Positions 22,416-35,507 of a stretch of 64,000 bases of DNA are shown in pieces (position 1 is the stretch's first letter; the number at the start of each line of letters is the position of its first letter). Source of the DNA: Amyelois transitella (taxonomy: Eukaryota; Arthropoda; Insecta; Lepidoptera; Pyralidae); the NCBI RefSeq assembly GCF_032362555.1, contig NC_083515.1:9397001-9461000 (forward strand), given 5' to 3'. Both the position numbers and the translations under genes were made by a program. The notes below the pieces were generated by a model. The model saw nothing but the letters and a program-made list of their open reading frames with translations. It ran no database searches and was not told the DNA's origin.

Positions 22416-23877
22416 TATGTTTATTAGACACTCACATGTTAGGGTATTTGGTCCCTTAGACTTTTAAGTGGACGCCTTTTGATAGCAACACTATTAGCTG
22501 TTTAGATAATTAGCCGGGATGTAAAATGAAAAAATTGTGTGTTGGTAAAAATAAAGAAAACTATAATAAAAAATCTTAAAACATAAAAACAACCCTAACT
22601 TTAATTCGTCTTAAATAATTGTTGCGAAAATTAACAAAAGAAGCTCGTCATTTTTCATTTTACAAAAATTTACTTTTTTTCTTAGCGGCCAGTGCGCTAT
22701 ACAACTTTAAACAGATGGCAATGAAAAAAAATACACATTTTGTGTAGTGCTGTTGTGTTTTATAAGAAATGAACTTTATCTCTCTAAATATAACGGTCGC
22801 TTTACTCTTCTTCCTTGGACCGCGAACTGAATGTGGCACGGACGTAAAATATAGCGAGTGTTTACGCGCGTGCGACCATTTGTAAACGACAGTCTACGAA
22901 CGGCTTTAGATATTACTGAAAATAAAAAGATATACTGATAAAACGCCTCTCCGTGCTCCAATGTTTAAAAAAATATTTACCTTTTATCACTATAGGAAAT
23001 ATGCCGAAAATAATTAAATATTTGCGCTGGTAAAGAAAAGAAGATGCGCGCTCAAAACAGACTGTCATATATTTTTCTTATTTTAAATTACAAAATGTTT
23101 GTTCTTTACAAAGGAGTTCGGAACACTCTAAGGAGTTCGTAACAATCACACTTAATTAATTTTTTTTTGTAGTTGACTGCCAGTCACTTGGCCCGCTCTG
23201 GCAATAAAACTATTTTTTTTCCGGAGTGGTAGCCACTTAGTCAGTGATCACTCATCAGTCTTTTCATACAAGCTCATCGGTTTAGCGTCAACTGATCTAA
23301 GTTAACCCATTCTGTTCTTTTTTAATCGCTATTATATTCGCTTTCTTAATCTGCTTCAAAATTCTTCAATATATATATATGCAAAATATAAATCTAAAGC
23401 TACTAAAACAATAATGTGTCCACGATAACTTATATTGACCTCAATAACTCAGTGGCTGTAACAGGAATAATGTTGTGACTACATTAGGGCATTTTATAAA
23501 TGGTATGAAGACAAATTTGGAGTAACTACAACGGTATTAGGCCGCATTAAATCTATCTCTTTGCTTCCTTAACGTTATTACCGGTAATATGGGTAATAAC
23601 AACGTATACTGTACTTGGGAATACAATGTTACTATTCATTCGAAACACATTCGATTGCAAAAGCAGAATTGAGTGCGAAGTGTGTCATACATAAGTTATA
23701 AAAAGATAAATGGTTATGAAAATCGCATTAAATTTTCATATTCGATGTTTGGACTTTTCATACTGATTATGGAAGAAATCCCAATATATTTTTAATTCCT
23801 GGAACTGTATAATATTTTATGTTTTTTGTGCAATAAAGAGTTTACTAACAAACAATACTGATAAGTACTACATATAT
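22416..23877. other. AT-rich intergenic with a small repeat pair
   Basis: At 22985-23150 the phrases TATAGGAAATATGCCGAAAA and AAAGGAGTTCGGAACACTCT, AAGGAGTTCGTAAC recur at 26964-27065. No gene was seen. Confidence 0.5.
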
Positions 23878-24045
23878 AACATACATACGTACATAAAATC
23901 AGGGGAGGGGACAGACTACCTCTTTCCACTTGCCACGATCTCTGCGTACTTCTTTTGCTTCATCCACATTCATAACTCTCTTCATGCAAACTCGGCGGTT
24001 TCGGGTACTCTTGACCTGACCCTTTACCAGGACGACATTATACAT
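23878..24045 (-). mobile_element. RTE LINE 3' fragment
   Basis: Left tail ACATACGTACATAAAATCAG, then the inverse of the C-terminal codons (CTACCTCTTTCCACTTGCCA, CGATCTCTGCGTACTTCTTT, CATTCATAACTCTCTTCATG, CTTTACCAGGACG). The stop region has a small change (GGGGAGGGG). Dead 5'-truncated copy. Confidence 0.85.
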
Positions 24046-24784
24046 GTATTACAGAGAAAATTATTTGAGTGTACTGAATATAAACTCAAAATCTACTTAA
24101 CTGATCAAACTTCGGCAGATAGATAGACCATAAACTATTTTTATTTCTAAAAATACCCACGGGAGCTAAGTCCTAGTAGGCAGAGCACTTAATGAAACTT
24201 GCTTCTTCTTCTTAAATTTAAAAACTAACTCTTCTCGGTTTAATTGCGTGGAGCTTCCTCAATTCATCTGTTTTCTCTCAGTATTGACAGAAGAACGAAG
24301 ATATGGGATCTAGTACGGTTTCTGTAAAACTCAAATACTGCGGTACAGAAGGCAAATGGGGAATCCCCATTGTACGAGTATGTTCACTAAAATGGGAGTT
24401 AATGTAGAAGAATCTTACTGGGTCTGAAAATCACATCATCACAAACATCCTGGATACTGACATCCTGACATATGTACACACAAACTTACACATGTATAAT
24501 ATTAGAAGGATTACATTATATTATTACTTTTTATTTCTTTTTCCTTATAAAGCAAAGGCTTCGTGGATGTCACGTGTCCTGATTTTATTGTAGATCGACT
24601 TAGACCTCTGCATTTGTTACAGCATTCATAGATAATAAACTCACCGGCAATACGGTCGACCATAAACCAATTGATTAGAGCCGATCATAAATAGCCGGTG
24701 GTGTGTCAGCACAGATACAGTATAGTCTGCGGCAGTGGCTCTCAAACTTTGTCAAAATTTAAGGAAATGTGGATAATTACTAAC
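24046..24784. other. Intergenic, nothing recognised
   Basis: No gene or repeat match was found. Confidence 0.45.
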
Positions 24785-25065
24785 GAATTGGATCTGTCTT
24801 CTCCGAAAGGGATATAAACGTGACTATATATAGGTGTGTTCATTGCGCTAAAATTACTTTTATTACCACGAAATTCTAAAGTGATATGTGGTATCCGGCA
24901 TTTTAGAATTGAACCTTACAATATAATTCCCATGGATTTCGTGAAAGGTGACTAAGGGATAGGTTTATAAACTTGGGATTAATCTTGTAGATGATGGGCT
25001 AGCAACCTGTCACTGTTTGAATCTAAATTCCATCATAAAACCCTACAGCTGAACTTCTTTTATAG
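24785..25065 (+). repeat. RTE-SINE scraps
   Basis: A 3'-end scrap GATCTGTCTTCTCCGAAAGG near 24792, and a middle piece TTCCCATGGATTTCGTGAAA, GGTTTATAAACTTGGGATTA, GATGGGCTAGCAACCTGTCA at 24927-25050. Confidence 0.55.
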
Positions 25066-26295
25066 TTCAACCACCTAGTTTAACTTTTATACACGAGTAT
25101 AATAAATTATATAGGTACGATGTCGTTCAATATTTTACGTCGAGTACAACAACACCTTATATACGAATTTCACTTGAATACATTCATTCATTTTCATATC
25201 CGCTAATATTGTGTTATATCAACTTTTATACACGTATTTAACTTCAATATAAAATATGTAAAAATATACAAAATATTAGGTATTGTTAAACTCAGCATAA
25301 TTAATGGACATTCCAAAAAATATTGTACGACATTGCTTCATTGAAAAATTTGCATAGTGGCTATTTATTATGCCTTTCTAGTTTCTTTCAAGGACCTTAA
25401 TAGCTCCTTCAAATTATACAACACCACGTTGAGAGCCTCTGCTCTATGGTATAGTGCTAACACAGCCCGCGGTCATATTACAATTGCTGTCTTGTCTATG
25501 GTTGCTTTATAACCTAAAATAGAAATAAACGGGAGTTTTGCTCACATGAATATACCGTTTTATCTTGCTTAATATCTATAACTGTACCACATTAATATGT
25601 ACTAAACTTATATATGCATTGGCTTTAAGCTAAACAGTAAGTTTGTAAAAATCCTTACGGAGATACTGCATCTTCATAAGTTGATCATTTTTCTAAGCAA
25701 TTCGTTCAGTGATCTTTGGCGCTTTGATCAGTCAGTCACAATTTCCTTTATGTTTTTATTAAGGCTAAATTAAGATGTATTTCTTAAAATTCAGATAATG
25801 ACAGTATAAGTCTTCTTTTAGACCTACCGCCTTATAGTAGAAAAATCCCAAGTTTGTTAGCATTATAATCTTTTCCTTAATTGTCTCTTACAATATGTGC
25901 GGGAAAAGAGGATTTCTTTTTTACTATCAGGCTATCATCAAAATCATTTTTTTTTAAGTTAGTTCCCGATTCCTTTTCAATTCCCAAGTAATAACTTCCC
26001 GAGATATTTTTACTGTGAATGATGCAATATATCTAATCTAAACCTCAGATTTACGGCAATAAATCTAAACTGCATTACAAAATTAATTAAATTAACGCCT
26101 CTATATCGTAACTGTCCATCATAAAACGCATTATCTGTAAAGCTTAGTTACGATTGGTACAGTTAGGAAGCGAGTAAACAATGCTTAGTTTCAAGAGGTT
26201 TCCGTCATTGCGAACTATCCAACACCAAGATGAAAATTAAAGATAGATCCGTCATTAAGTAAAAACGAAAATAATATTTATTTATTTTTCAAACT
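25066..26295. other. AT-rich intergenic, nothing recognised
   Basis: No gene or repeat match was found. Confidence 0.45.
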
Positions 26296-26523
26296 TTGGC
26301 GTTGTGTTTCCCGGCATCAATTAAAAAAAGAATAGAACACATCTTGTTCCCATGGATGTAGTAAAAGGCGACTAAGGGATACGCTTAGAAACTTGGGATT
26401 CTTCTTTTAGACGATGAGCTAACCTTTCACTATTTGAATTTCAATGAACGTGGCCTATCAGTATTTTCAAGACTGTTGACTCTGTCTACCCCGCAAGGGA
26501 CATAGACGTGAGTAAATGTATGT
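26296..26523 (+). repeat. RTE-SINE copy
   Basis: GTTGTGTTTCCCGGCATCAA to GACGTGAGTAAATGTATGTA with a short deletion in the middle. An A/T tail block similar to the 3.5-kb LINE-like tail follows in inverse orientation (AAACTTTATTGTACAAAAAA). Confidence 0.75.
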
Positions 26524-27400
26524 ATTAAACTTTATTGTACAAAAAAATATAATCCGCCTATTATGCTTTACCCCATATCACAATAGGTGGATTATATTTA
26601 AATTTTACTTCAAACGTGGTTAGTAGTCGTGTACACAAGACCGTAAAACTATGACACGCTCATAAACGGAAGAATGAATATTTTAAAAAACAATTTTTCT
26701 TTTATTTGTATGATTTCGTTTCGTTTTCGATTACTTTTTTATGTTTCTGGCTCAATAAACCGGCAATGTAAAGTCCGCTGTAGTGTGTTCTTTCACATCG
26801 AGAAGGAATCCCAATACTATGAGTAGTATCACCATCATTGTACTATGTGTGTAAAAGAATGCTTTGTTTATTTTTTAATTTTAATATTACAAATATGGCC
26901 TAAACAATTTTTATCTCAATGTTTTTGATAAAATGAAACAACAAGAATTAAGTTTGAAGAACCCTCATTATAGGAAATATGCTGAAATAATAAAATATTT
27001 ACAAAATGTTTGTCCTTTACAAAGGAGTTCGGAACACTCTAAAGGAGTTCGTAACACTCATAATCCTACCATTTTTATACCACACCACCAACTCAGTAAA
27101 ATCTGAACCTGTCTGTTAAAGTTCTAATTAAAAATTATTTCTTCTCAAAATAAACTTACATTATACGTATCTTCCTTATTTTAATTATCATTGATTCACG
27201 CATAAATACAATGCTGTTTCTATAAATCCGTAGTAAAGTCTACAGCTTCGGCTGATTTACTTTGACGGGGCTCATGTCATAGTCTGCAGTCAGATCAAAA
27301 GCCACTAATGATTTGAATTGTCAACTACCTATATAATACAATAAAATATTAGAACACTGACCCAAATATAAAAAAGACAACATAGGAAGGTTGATTGATA
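26524..27400. other. AT-rich intergenic
   Basis: Contains the second copy of the AAAGGAGTTCGGAACACTCT repeat (26964-27065). No gene was seen. Confidence 0.45.
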
Positions 27401-27488
27401 AGCTGAACGTGGCCTTTCTGTCTTATCAAGACTTTTGGCTCTGCTGCCTCGCACGGGATAAAGATTTGATTATATGTACGTATGTACA
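27401..27488 (+). repeat. RTE-SINE 3' part
   Basis: AGCTGAACGTGGCCTTTCTG, TCTTATCAAGACTTTTGGCT and GATTATATGTACGTATGTA. Directly upstream of, but distinct from, the RTE fragment at 27510. Confidence 0.7.
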
Positions 27489-27509
27489 ACACAGATATTA
27501 TCTACTAGC

Positions 27510-28332
27510 GGAGGAGTTACAGGAGATGGTAAACTGTATGCATGAAGCTTTAAAAGAGAAAGGAATGAAAGTGAACGTAAGTAAAACTAAAACACTGGTT
27601 TTTGAAATGGAGAAAGAAATGACAGCATGTAATATTTTGATTAGAGGAGAAAAAGTGGAGCAAGTGAAAGAGTTTGTATATCTAGGATCAAAGTTTACAT
27701 CAGATGGCAAGTATGATAGTGATATTGAAAGGAGAGTGAACGCGGGGAACATGGTGAATGGAGCTTTGCATGCCTTTATAAGCAGTCAGAAACTATCCAA
27801 AAAGGCTCGACTGGCTGTGCACAGGGGCGTGTTGGTCCCGACATTAATGTATGGGAGTGAAAGTTGGGTATGGCAAAAGAAGCATGAAAGCAGAATAAAT
27901 GCAGTGGAAATGAGAGCGTTAAGGAGTATGATGGGTGTGAAATTGAGTGACAGGATAAGGAACAGCGTGATAAGGGAATGTTGTGATGTGAAAGAAGATG
28001 TAGTTACAGGAATAGAAAAGGGTATGTTAAGATGGTTCGGTCATGTGGAGAGGATGAATGAAAGCAGGTTGACTAAGCAGATATACAAGGAGAGTGTGGA
28101 GGGAAAGGTCGGAGTGGGAAGACCTAGACGAACATATCTTGATCAAATTAAGGACGTCCTGGTAAAGGGTCAGGTCAAAAGTACCCGAAACCGCCGAGCT
28201 TGTATGAAGAGAGTTATGAATGTGGACGAAGCGAAAGAAGTATGCAGAGATCGTGGCAAGTGGAAAGAGGTAGTCTCTGCCTACCCCTCCGGGAAAGAGG
28301 CGTGATTTTATGTATGTATGTATGTATGTATG
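27510..28332 (+). mobile_element. 5'-truncated RTE LINE with 11-bp target duplication
   Basis: TATCTACTAGC at 27499-27509 and 28333-28343 brackets an insertion that matches 52899-53718 of the full-length LINE with about four base differences by eye. It holds the last ~265 codons of the EN/RT frame: everything downstream of the YADD box, including the thumb and the C-terminal RWFGHVERM region, then stop and a (TATG)n tail. No start codon or EN/RT catalytic part is left; the 304-codon open frame across it begins in unrelated sequence. The near identity to the copy at 50.3 kb indicates recent activity of this lineage. Confidence 0.95.
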
Positions 28333-28343
28333 TATCTACTAGC

Positions 28344-30075
28344 ATGTAATCTTCACATTGGAAATAAAGACTTTATTGTTCTTTGGCAAGTCTAGAGAAA
28401 AATTAAAATAGGATTTCTTCAAATTTTGAAGCCTGCCCAAGCATGTCGGGCATAATTTTAGCATTTTCCTGACAAATGCCAATTTGTTCGCGAAGATATT
28501 GTCATGCAACAAAGCCACATTTTGTATTCACTTTTGTTTACTATCTGTTATCATCTATATTCTATTGTGCAATGAAGAGAAGGGTTAACTACTTAAAGGG
28601 TACTTAGATACTTAACCAGTTTCGCTTTCAAAATCAAAGACAGTGATTTAGTTTCGCGGTAGCGTATCGCACCAAATTGATATTTGGATTGCACTGCGCC
28701 GGCGCATTCATCACGAAATGTCTCATTTCTTATAGCTTCCATTAATCTTTTGTACTTAGATCCAACTGATTGTTTAGTGCTATAGTGATTTCTATAATAA
28801 AACAAATAATTTATTGTAGTATATTTCTAAATGATAGCAGGATATTTATGATAGGATAGATGAGGATCCGCCATGCCAATGGTTTTCAACTCTCCCCTTA
28901 CAAATTTTTCTTTTAATTTATTATTTTAAAAAAAAGAGTAAAATGAATCAAAAGTATTGGACCAGACGTCGGATTGGCGTCAGACCAGCACAATAATATA
29001 CCAGATTTTGATGGTTCAACTCTATAGTGTCTTGAATCTAAACGTCAAATGCCCTTCAACTATTCTTTATTATTGATGCAAAAAATATATATAATTAAAC
29101 CTTCAAAAATGTAAGCATCAGAAACAAATATATTGATCACGTTTTAATTACATCGTACCAAAGACAATATTAGAAATCGATAAAGGGACCCGTGCTATAG
29201 AACATGGAGTAGATTTAACCCTAGAGGAAACCCTTTTTTCCTTTTTATGATACATGTAGTAATAATTATAATAGGATAACGACATTATGCGTTGAGGAAT
29301 AGAAATAAGTGTCTAATAGATATGGAAACAAAAAGAATCGATTGACGCTACCAATGAAGAATATTATAATTCTTTAACACGCCTAACAACGCCATGTGTA
29401 CTCTTAATCTGACCAACAAACATCTTTCCAAATGAACCATGGGTCCCATTTTACTATATATGGGTGGAGCCAGTGACAATGATCAGATAATTTTGTTGGT
29501 TACATAACAAAAAATAATGTAATCTTTTCTTATTTTTATGTGGAAGATGACAATTGTGTAACATTTTTCAATTCTGTATTTTTTTATTTTTTTATATATA
29601 TGAGGAAACTGATTCCTTGAAACCACTAGGTTTAAAGGTTCAAAAATTATCATGGCTCCTTATCCTTGACTCTAGGACCTAGAGAGATTTCCTGAAATTA
29701 CCCGTCCCGACAACAAGGGTATAAACGGGATTTTTTCGTTTGCCGCGGGCAAGACGCGAGCTCACTGTAGTAATTAAAATAAAAGCTTGGACTCTGGAGT
29801 AATATCTGCTCTTATAGTAGGAACCGGCAGCTATTTTTCATTAGTATACCACCACAATTTATTGGCAGTAAAGATAGTCGTGCCGCATTTAGAGGCAATA
29901 GCAAAAGCGAACAATCGCTGAAGCCTCGAAACGATTCATTTATAGGCGATTCACGAACATCTTAAATAATGGATATTTTCTATTAATTTTTATTTTTGTT
30001 TTCGTGATATTGCCTAATCCCAAAGTTATGTATCGGGGAAAAAAGATGCGGGGAGGGAATTCCAAATATCTTACA
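28344..30075. other. AT-rich intergenic, nothing recognised
   Basis: A short GC-rich phrase near 29740 (TTTGCCGCGGGCAAGACGCG) looks like a Helitron end scrap. No gene was seen. Confidence 0.45.
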
Positions 30076-30344
30076 CTAGCTGTTCCCGCGACTTCGTCCG
30101 CGTGGAATATTTATTTTGGACATCATTGAAGCCCTCAAGGATGAATAATTTTCCCCGATTATTTTCACATTCTCCATTATTTCTTCGCTCCTAATAGTTG
30201 CAGCGTGATGTTATATAGCTTAAAGCCTTCCTCGATTATTGATCTATTCAACACAAAAATAATTTTTCAATTCTGACCAGTAGTTCCTAAGATTAGAGCG
30301 CGTTTAAACAAACAAACACTTCAGCTTTATAATATTAGTATAGA
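30076..30344 (-). mobile_element. Non-autonomous Helitron, family 1, complete
   Basis: On the minus strand: A|TCTATACTAATATTATAAAG at 30344 and CACGCGGACGAAGTCGCGGG, AACAGCTAG|T ending at 30076. No coding. Confidence 0.9.
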
Positions 30345-30644
30345 TATTACATCCTTATTAGAAACAATAGCAGGATAACCCTATTAGTGAATAACGACAA
30401 GTCTGGAATAGTTTTTGTTTGTTTACTTTTATTGGAAACTAGCGGCCAGCCGCGGCTTCTCTTATGGCACAATGACACCCAATGACGCCCGCAAATAATG
30501 TACCTTTTAAACAGTGAAATAATTTTCATAATCGATCCAGTATTTCCGAAGATACAAACAAAGTTAAAAACTATCTCTACATAATTTTGTATAGGTATAC
30601 AAGATTTTGACCACGGCCTCGTAAGCGCGTAAAAAGTTTTATAT
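30345..30644. other. Intergenic
   Basis: Nothing recognised. Confidence 0.4.
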
Positions 30645-30835
30645 ACAAACATATAGTCACGTCTATATCCCGTACGCAGTAGACAGAGCCAAAAGTCTTG
30701 CAAGGCCACGTTTAGCTGTATGGCTTTATGATAGAATTAAGATTCAAATAGTGACAGGTTGCTAGCCCATCGCCTACAAGAGGAATCCCAAGGTTATAAG
30801 CCTATATCTTAGTCTTTTAATGCGAAACAAACTCG
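30645..30835 (-). repeat. RTE-SINE, 5' truncated
   Basis: ATATAGTCACGTCTATATCC, AGCTGTATGGCTTTATGATA, TGACAGGTTGCTAGCCCATC, CAAGAGGAATCCCAAGGTTA; the 5' third is missing. Confidence 0.75.
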
Positions 30836-31465
30836 TATCCATACTAATGATATCAATGCGGAGAAAAAATTAAGTTTAATTGAATCTGACCTATTTAAAC
30901 TTTGCCGGGGAACGTTAGAAACTTGAATCATGTTTACCTACACATCCAATTATCTGAATGTGGAGTTTGTATGTGAAAATTATGAATGAATAAATGATTC
31001 ATTAACTAATTCTGTCAAGTGAACTAGCATATAGGAAGTTGCTAGCTTTATTCACAGTACAGTTAAATTATTTACCTGACCTCTATCGTCGCCTCGCTAG
31101 TATGTTCGTTAACATATAATAAATCAAAGCATATTATTCGCCAATAAAATCAAATACAGACGTGCCCACCCTGGTTAAAGCCTTTATTTTATTACCATCC
31201 TAAAATTTCAGCTACGAAAATCTAACTCGACTTTATGTGTTCAGTAATAAAGCTGACATTCGTCGAATATTGTGACTTTAACTGAAAATTTAAAATTGTA
31301 AAGATCCAATGAGCAACAAGCTTAATAGTTATCCTGGAAATAAATCCACCTGCTACAACTATTGTATGTTCATCTGTCTATCATAACTCGTAAGAATATA
31401 TATGGCCTTATAATATGGAAGAGAAAAGGATTTTATACACCTAAAGATCAGCAAATGATTGTACA
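30836..31465. other. Intergenic, nothing recognised
   Basis: No gene or repeat match was found. Confidence 0.4.
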
Positions 31466-31716
31466 TACATACATATGGATACGTCTATATACCTTGCTGT
31501 GTAGACAGAGCCAACAGTCTCGAAGAAACTGATAGGCCACGTTCAGTTATTTGGCTTAGAATTGAGATAGAAGTAGTGACAGGTTGCTAGCCTATTGTAT
31601 AAACGAAGAATCACAAATTTATAAGCCTATGCCTTAGTCGCCTCTAACAACATCCTTGGGAAAGTGATGGAATGGTCTTATTCTTTTTATTGGTACCGGG
31701 AACCACACGGCAATGA
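31466..31716 (-). repeat. RTE-SINE copy
   Basis: CATACATACATATGGATACG tail and 3' block, GGTACCGGGAACCACACGGC at the 5' end; moderately decayed. Confidence 0.8.
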
Positions 31717-31799
31717 TTGCAAAAGGTTTAATTCATATCAATCCCCAATCAATAGGCAAGATGTCATTAAAGGTAGTTGTTGAGCATTAGGTACTTAAG

Positions 31800-32035
31800 G
31801 TTCGGTCCTGTAATTCAGTCTCCGTTCAGGTCATGATGGAAAACAACTATTCCTGATTGGCCTGGTTTTGGATGTTCTTCTATTCAAGCATTTATTCTCT
31901 CTCTGCGTGTCCCCGGTTGCACCCTCCACGGAAGTGTTCCGCCTTCCAACTTTTCTCTCTTCACTTGGTCCGGTTTTGGCGTCCTCGGATTTCAGTCCAT
32001 TGGGTCGCATACCATCCATTGCGATTTTTTATTCA
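31800..32035 (+). repeat. SINE A remnant followed by repeat F
   Basis: CAGGTCATGATGGAAAACAA and GATTGGCCTGGTTTTGGATG match SINE A. Then repeat F: TGCGTGTCCCCGGTTGCACC, TCTCTTCACTTGGTCCGGTT, TTGGGTCGCATACC; a second copy sits in intron 1 of gene B (41565-41690). Confidence 0.5.
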
Positions 32036-32078
32036 TTCCATCCATCATATTTATTATTTAAACTAATATAATAAATAG

Positions 32079-32740
32079 CTGTGCCCGCGACTTCGTCCGC
32101 GTGGAATAGTTATTTTGGGCATCATATTTAGGTCAGGCGGTCACGCGTATTAGAAAGAACGCTGGTTCGCCGTATTAAATGTTTCGCTGCAAATTGCTTA
32201 TAACGACTATATCTCAAAACCTATTCGTCTGATTTATATACTGTAAATGGCAATTTTAGTCTACATGAAAAGCCGAAAGTAATAAACATATTTATTTGGA
32301 TAAGGATTAATACTGAATTAAAGAAAATTGGTTTCAAAATAACTTATGTTTATAATGAAAAAATAATCTTAAAAAATGAACATAAAAGTGGTTATTGTAA
32401 GTAAACCTTAAGAGATAGATATATGCTCTCGCGGACTTTTTTGTGGCAAAAAATGTGTACTTCACATCTTTAGTACATTGTTTTACTATATCTTTGTTGG
32501 TTTGCGCAGCGTTCGCGTGGAAAGCTCGCAGATGGCCGACTCATTCAACTTTCACCTGCATTGTTGACGTTTCCCGTAGGAAATCCGGGATAAAATGTAG
32601 CCTATAGCCTTCCTCGATAAATAGACTATCTAACAGTGAAGAATTATTCAAATCGGTTCAGTAGTTTCTGAGATTAGCGCGTTTAAACAAACAAACAAAC
32701 AAACAAAACAAACTCTTCAGCTTTATAATATTAGTATAGA
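32079..32740 (-). mobile_element. Helitron, long variant of family 1
   Basis: Minus strand: start TCTATACTAATATTATAAAG at 32739; end CACGCGGACGAAGTCGCGGG then CACAGCTA near 32079. The ~530 bp from 32210 is nearly identical to 7713-8234, while the terminal 130 bp matches the short family 1. It therefore joins family 1 termini to a different core. Confidence 0.8.
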
Positions 32741-32814
32741 TGCGAAGGTAAGTTTATTTGTTTGTTTGTTGTCTATTCAAGCGTTATTTAATAAACAAAT
32801 CTTCTTGAGAATGA

Positions 32815-33010
32815 TGTAGAGTGCCTACTTATTTTCCGGTTAAAAACTATAGTTCCCATGGGATACGCAATTTTTTTTAAGGTGGCGGCAGATTCCAGGA
32901 TTTTTGTGGGGGACGTTAAATTTGTTATATTTTGTCAATGGCGCTAAATTCGCCGTTTTTTGTAGTTGGAGCTAAATTTGCGCGGGCGAACCTGCAGTTT
33001 AAAGCTATAT
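32815..33010 (+). repeat. Dispersed repeat E copy
   Basis: Same order of blocks as 20650-20900: TTATTTTCCGGTTAAAAACT, GGTGGCGGCAGATTCCAGGA, GGCGCTAAATTCGCCG, GTTTAAAGCTATATAATATT. Confidence 0.5.
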
Positions 33011-34519
33011 AATATTGTTGGGTTAATATCCCATAACACAAGTCTCAAACTTAGGTACTTACTTACGTCCACCAGAATGAGCGATTCCCAATCATTCAAT
33101 CTGGGGGGCGATGTATCTTTATATTTATTAATTACAATTTTAACAAAACTTTTGTATGTTTCTTCAAGAGAGCCGCGAGATAATTTCACCGAATTCTCAC
33201 AGAAACGGGTTTTTCAATTCACGTGGGCGAAGTTACGGAATAATCTAGATCTACTAAAATCCAAACAATGTCAGCTATGAATATCCATTAGAAGTTAATC
33301 TCTGAACAATTGGACACGTCTATTACACGTTATACTAAGAAATGAGAGCACAATAGCATATTTACAATCAATTAATTTGAGCACGGCGCCGGCGCGCGCG
33401 CACCGCATACATACAGGAACAAGATAACTCAGGCAGACGTACATATTATTTTGTACTGCAATTAGTGCATTGGTACAGTCAAATACAGAATTATTGTAAT
33501 AATAATACTAACTAGGATAATACAAAATCAGCACCATTGTTGGGGATGACCAAAAAGGTTGGGTTTAAAATTGTTTCTTTTATTTGAATGTAATTTTTTT
33601 AATAGCAATTGTTTTTCTTTTTGTAAGTGGAAAAGTAAAGACCGTATTTTCGCTATCCCTTTTTTTTATTTATTCCTGCCATAGGGCATTTCTGAAACAA
33701 GGAGAGCTGCATAACGAATCCATAACAAGGAAACTTCTTAAACCTTTCACTTCATATTTAAGGCTCTTTTAGTAACATGACCTTCCTCTCTTCTCATGAT
33801 GTGTCCGTACCAACCCAGCTTATTACCATTCATATTTTCATTTATCGGCGCTACTTTCATACTTCCTTTTATATACTCATTACGTTTTTTATCCATTCTT
33901 GTCACAAAGATTTAAATTTTACAACAATACATAGTCGTATATAAACCTCCTTTTTGCGAGGCCGGTCAAAAACAATCACGTATCAACGTCCAGCAGTCGG
34001 GAGCCTTAAATGGCCCTCGTAGATTACATTTGAAGCGTGAAATGCGGTTATAATGCGAAGCTATCTGCTTCAGACGGGAGCACGATTACATGACCTGTTC
34101 ATCTGAACTTAGTTCCACTAAACATTTGTTTTGAATTTGGAATTCTTTCATTTACCGTTTCATTTATTTTTTCTTTCTCTACCGCCACCTATTGGAAAAA
34201 TTTGAATGTTTCTTTCACACTACGATTCTTCTACAATCTGGGATGCAGGATTAATTTTAAGGTTTATAAGTTGGTAAATGAAGACTAACAAGGTTAATGG
34301 TACAACCTGTTCCCGTTTAGCTTGCGTCCTAATCATTTCAACCCCTGGCTCTACTTAACTTCCGGTTATACAAGACCAATCGCAAGATGAATGCGCTGCT
34401 CTCGCTTTTGCTTGTCATAACGGCAAATAATTTCTTAACACCCTATAGGATGTTAAGGATATACCCTTTGTAAATTATCAACGTAGGTGACGTATGAGGT
34501 GTAAATGGACTTTTTTCTT
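33011..34519. other. Intergenic, nothing recognised
   Basis: A SINE A tail scrap (CATAACACAAGTCTCAAACT) at 33030; otherwise no gene or repeat. Confidence 0.45.
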
Positions 34520-34675
34520 AAGTGTTAGTTTGCCGAGGTCATACAGTAGTCGCTTCGTGTAAAAACCTTACTCAAATCAGTATCTTGAGCAGAAGACGCA
34601 CCCTGGGCTCTCCTCTAAAGACGTGACGATGCAACCGAGATTAGCCCCACGTAGAAGAAACTTGGTAGGTCCAAG
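34520..34675 (+). repeat. SINE family B copy
   Basis: AGTCGCTTCGTGTAAAAACC, GACGCACCCTGGGCTCTCCT, GACGATGCAACCGAGATTAG, ending GTAGAAGAA. Confidence 0.55.
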
Positions 34676-35507
34676 TTTCTATTATTAAAACTATGATTAC
34701 TAAGTTCATGTAAACGATCAACAAGCTGGACACTAAATCCAATGAGTCATAATTTCAAAACAGTTGGTGTCTTGTCATTTCTATTGTTAATTGCGGTAAT
34801 CTATCCTTTATATATAACTTAATTGGAATTTACATATTCTCGTTAATTAAACCCTAGCTTTGTTGATTTGTATGGAATTTCAGAACTATGTTTAGTGACA
34901 AATAATTAATATAAACAGTGTTATTTTGAATCACAATATCTCCTTATTTAGCATAACTATGTGTCTTGTGATCGGAAGGGAATTGTACAACCGACTTATT
35001 TTTATTAAATAGTAATTTTGTCTTAAGTAGACTTCTTGTAATTCGACATATTCATCCATAGTATATGTAATACTTATTATAAGTAAGTTAGTAAGTAAAT
35101 GCTTTGTTGTTCTCTAAAGAATACATAACAAATATATAACAGTACAGTACAAAGGCGGGCTTATCCCTAAGTGGGATCTCTTCCAGCCAACCTGACAATA
35201 AGAGGATCACATGCAAAATTGAGGCAAGGGCGAACCACAGTTCATTTACGAGTATGAAGATTAAGACCTAACAATTACATATATACGTATAAATAAAGTA
35301 AATATATTAACATGTCTGTATACTAAATTAAATTCATTAGACTACAGAAGAACTAAATACTGGTGAATGTGACCACGAAACTAATGCCTGTGACACCATT
35401 CCGTTCATATTGCATCTCAATCCTGACATTCAATGCATAAGTTCTGTAACTTCTGGGATTTTTTTTTATTTCTTTAGTCCAAATGCGCGATACAAGACGG
35501 CACATTT
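34676..35507. other. AT-rich intergenic, nothing recognised
   Basis: No gene or repeat match was found. Confidence 0.45.

Noticed and set aside
27391-28305. 304-codon frame as an independent gene
   Set aside because: The first ~40 codons come from unrelated flanking sequence; the rest is the truncated RTE C-terminus with its own target duplication.
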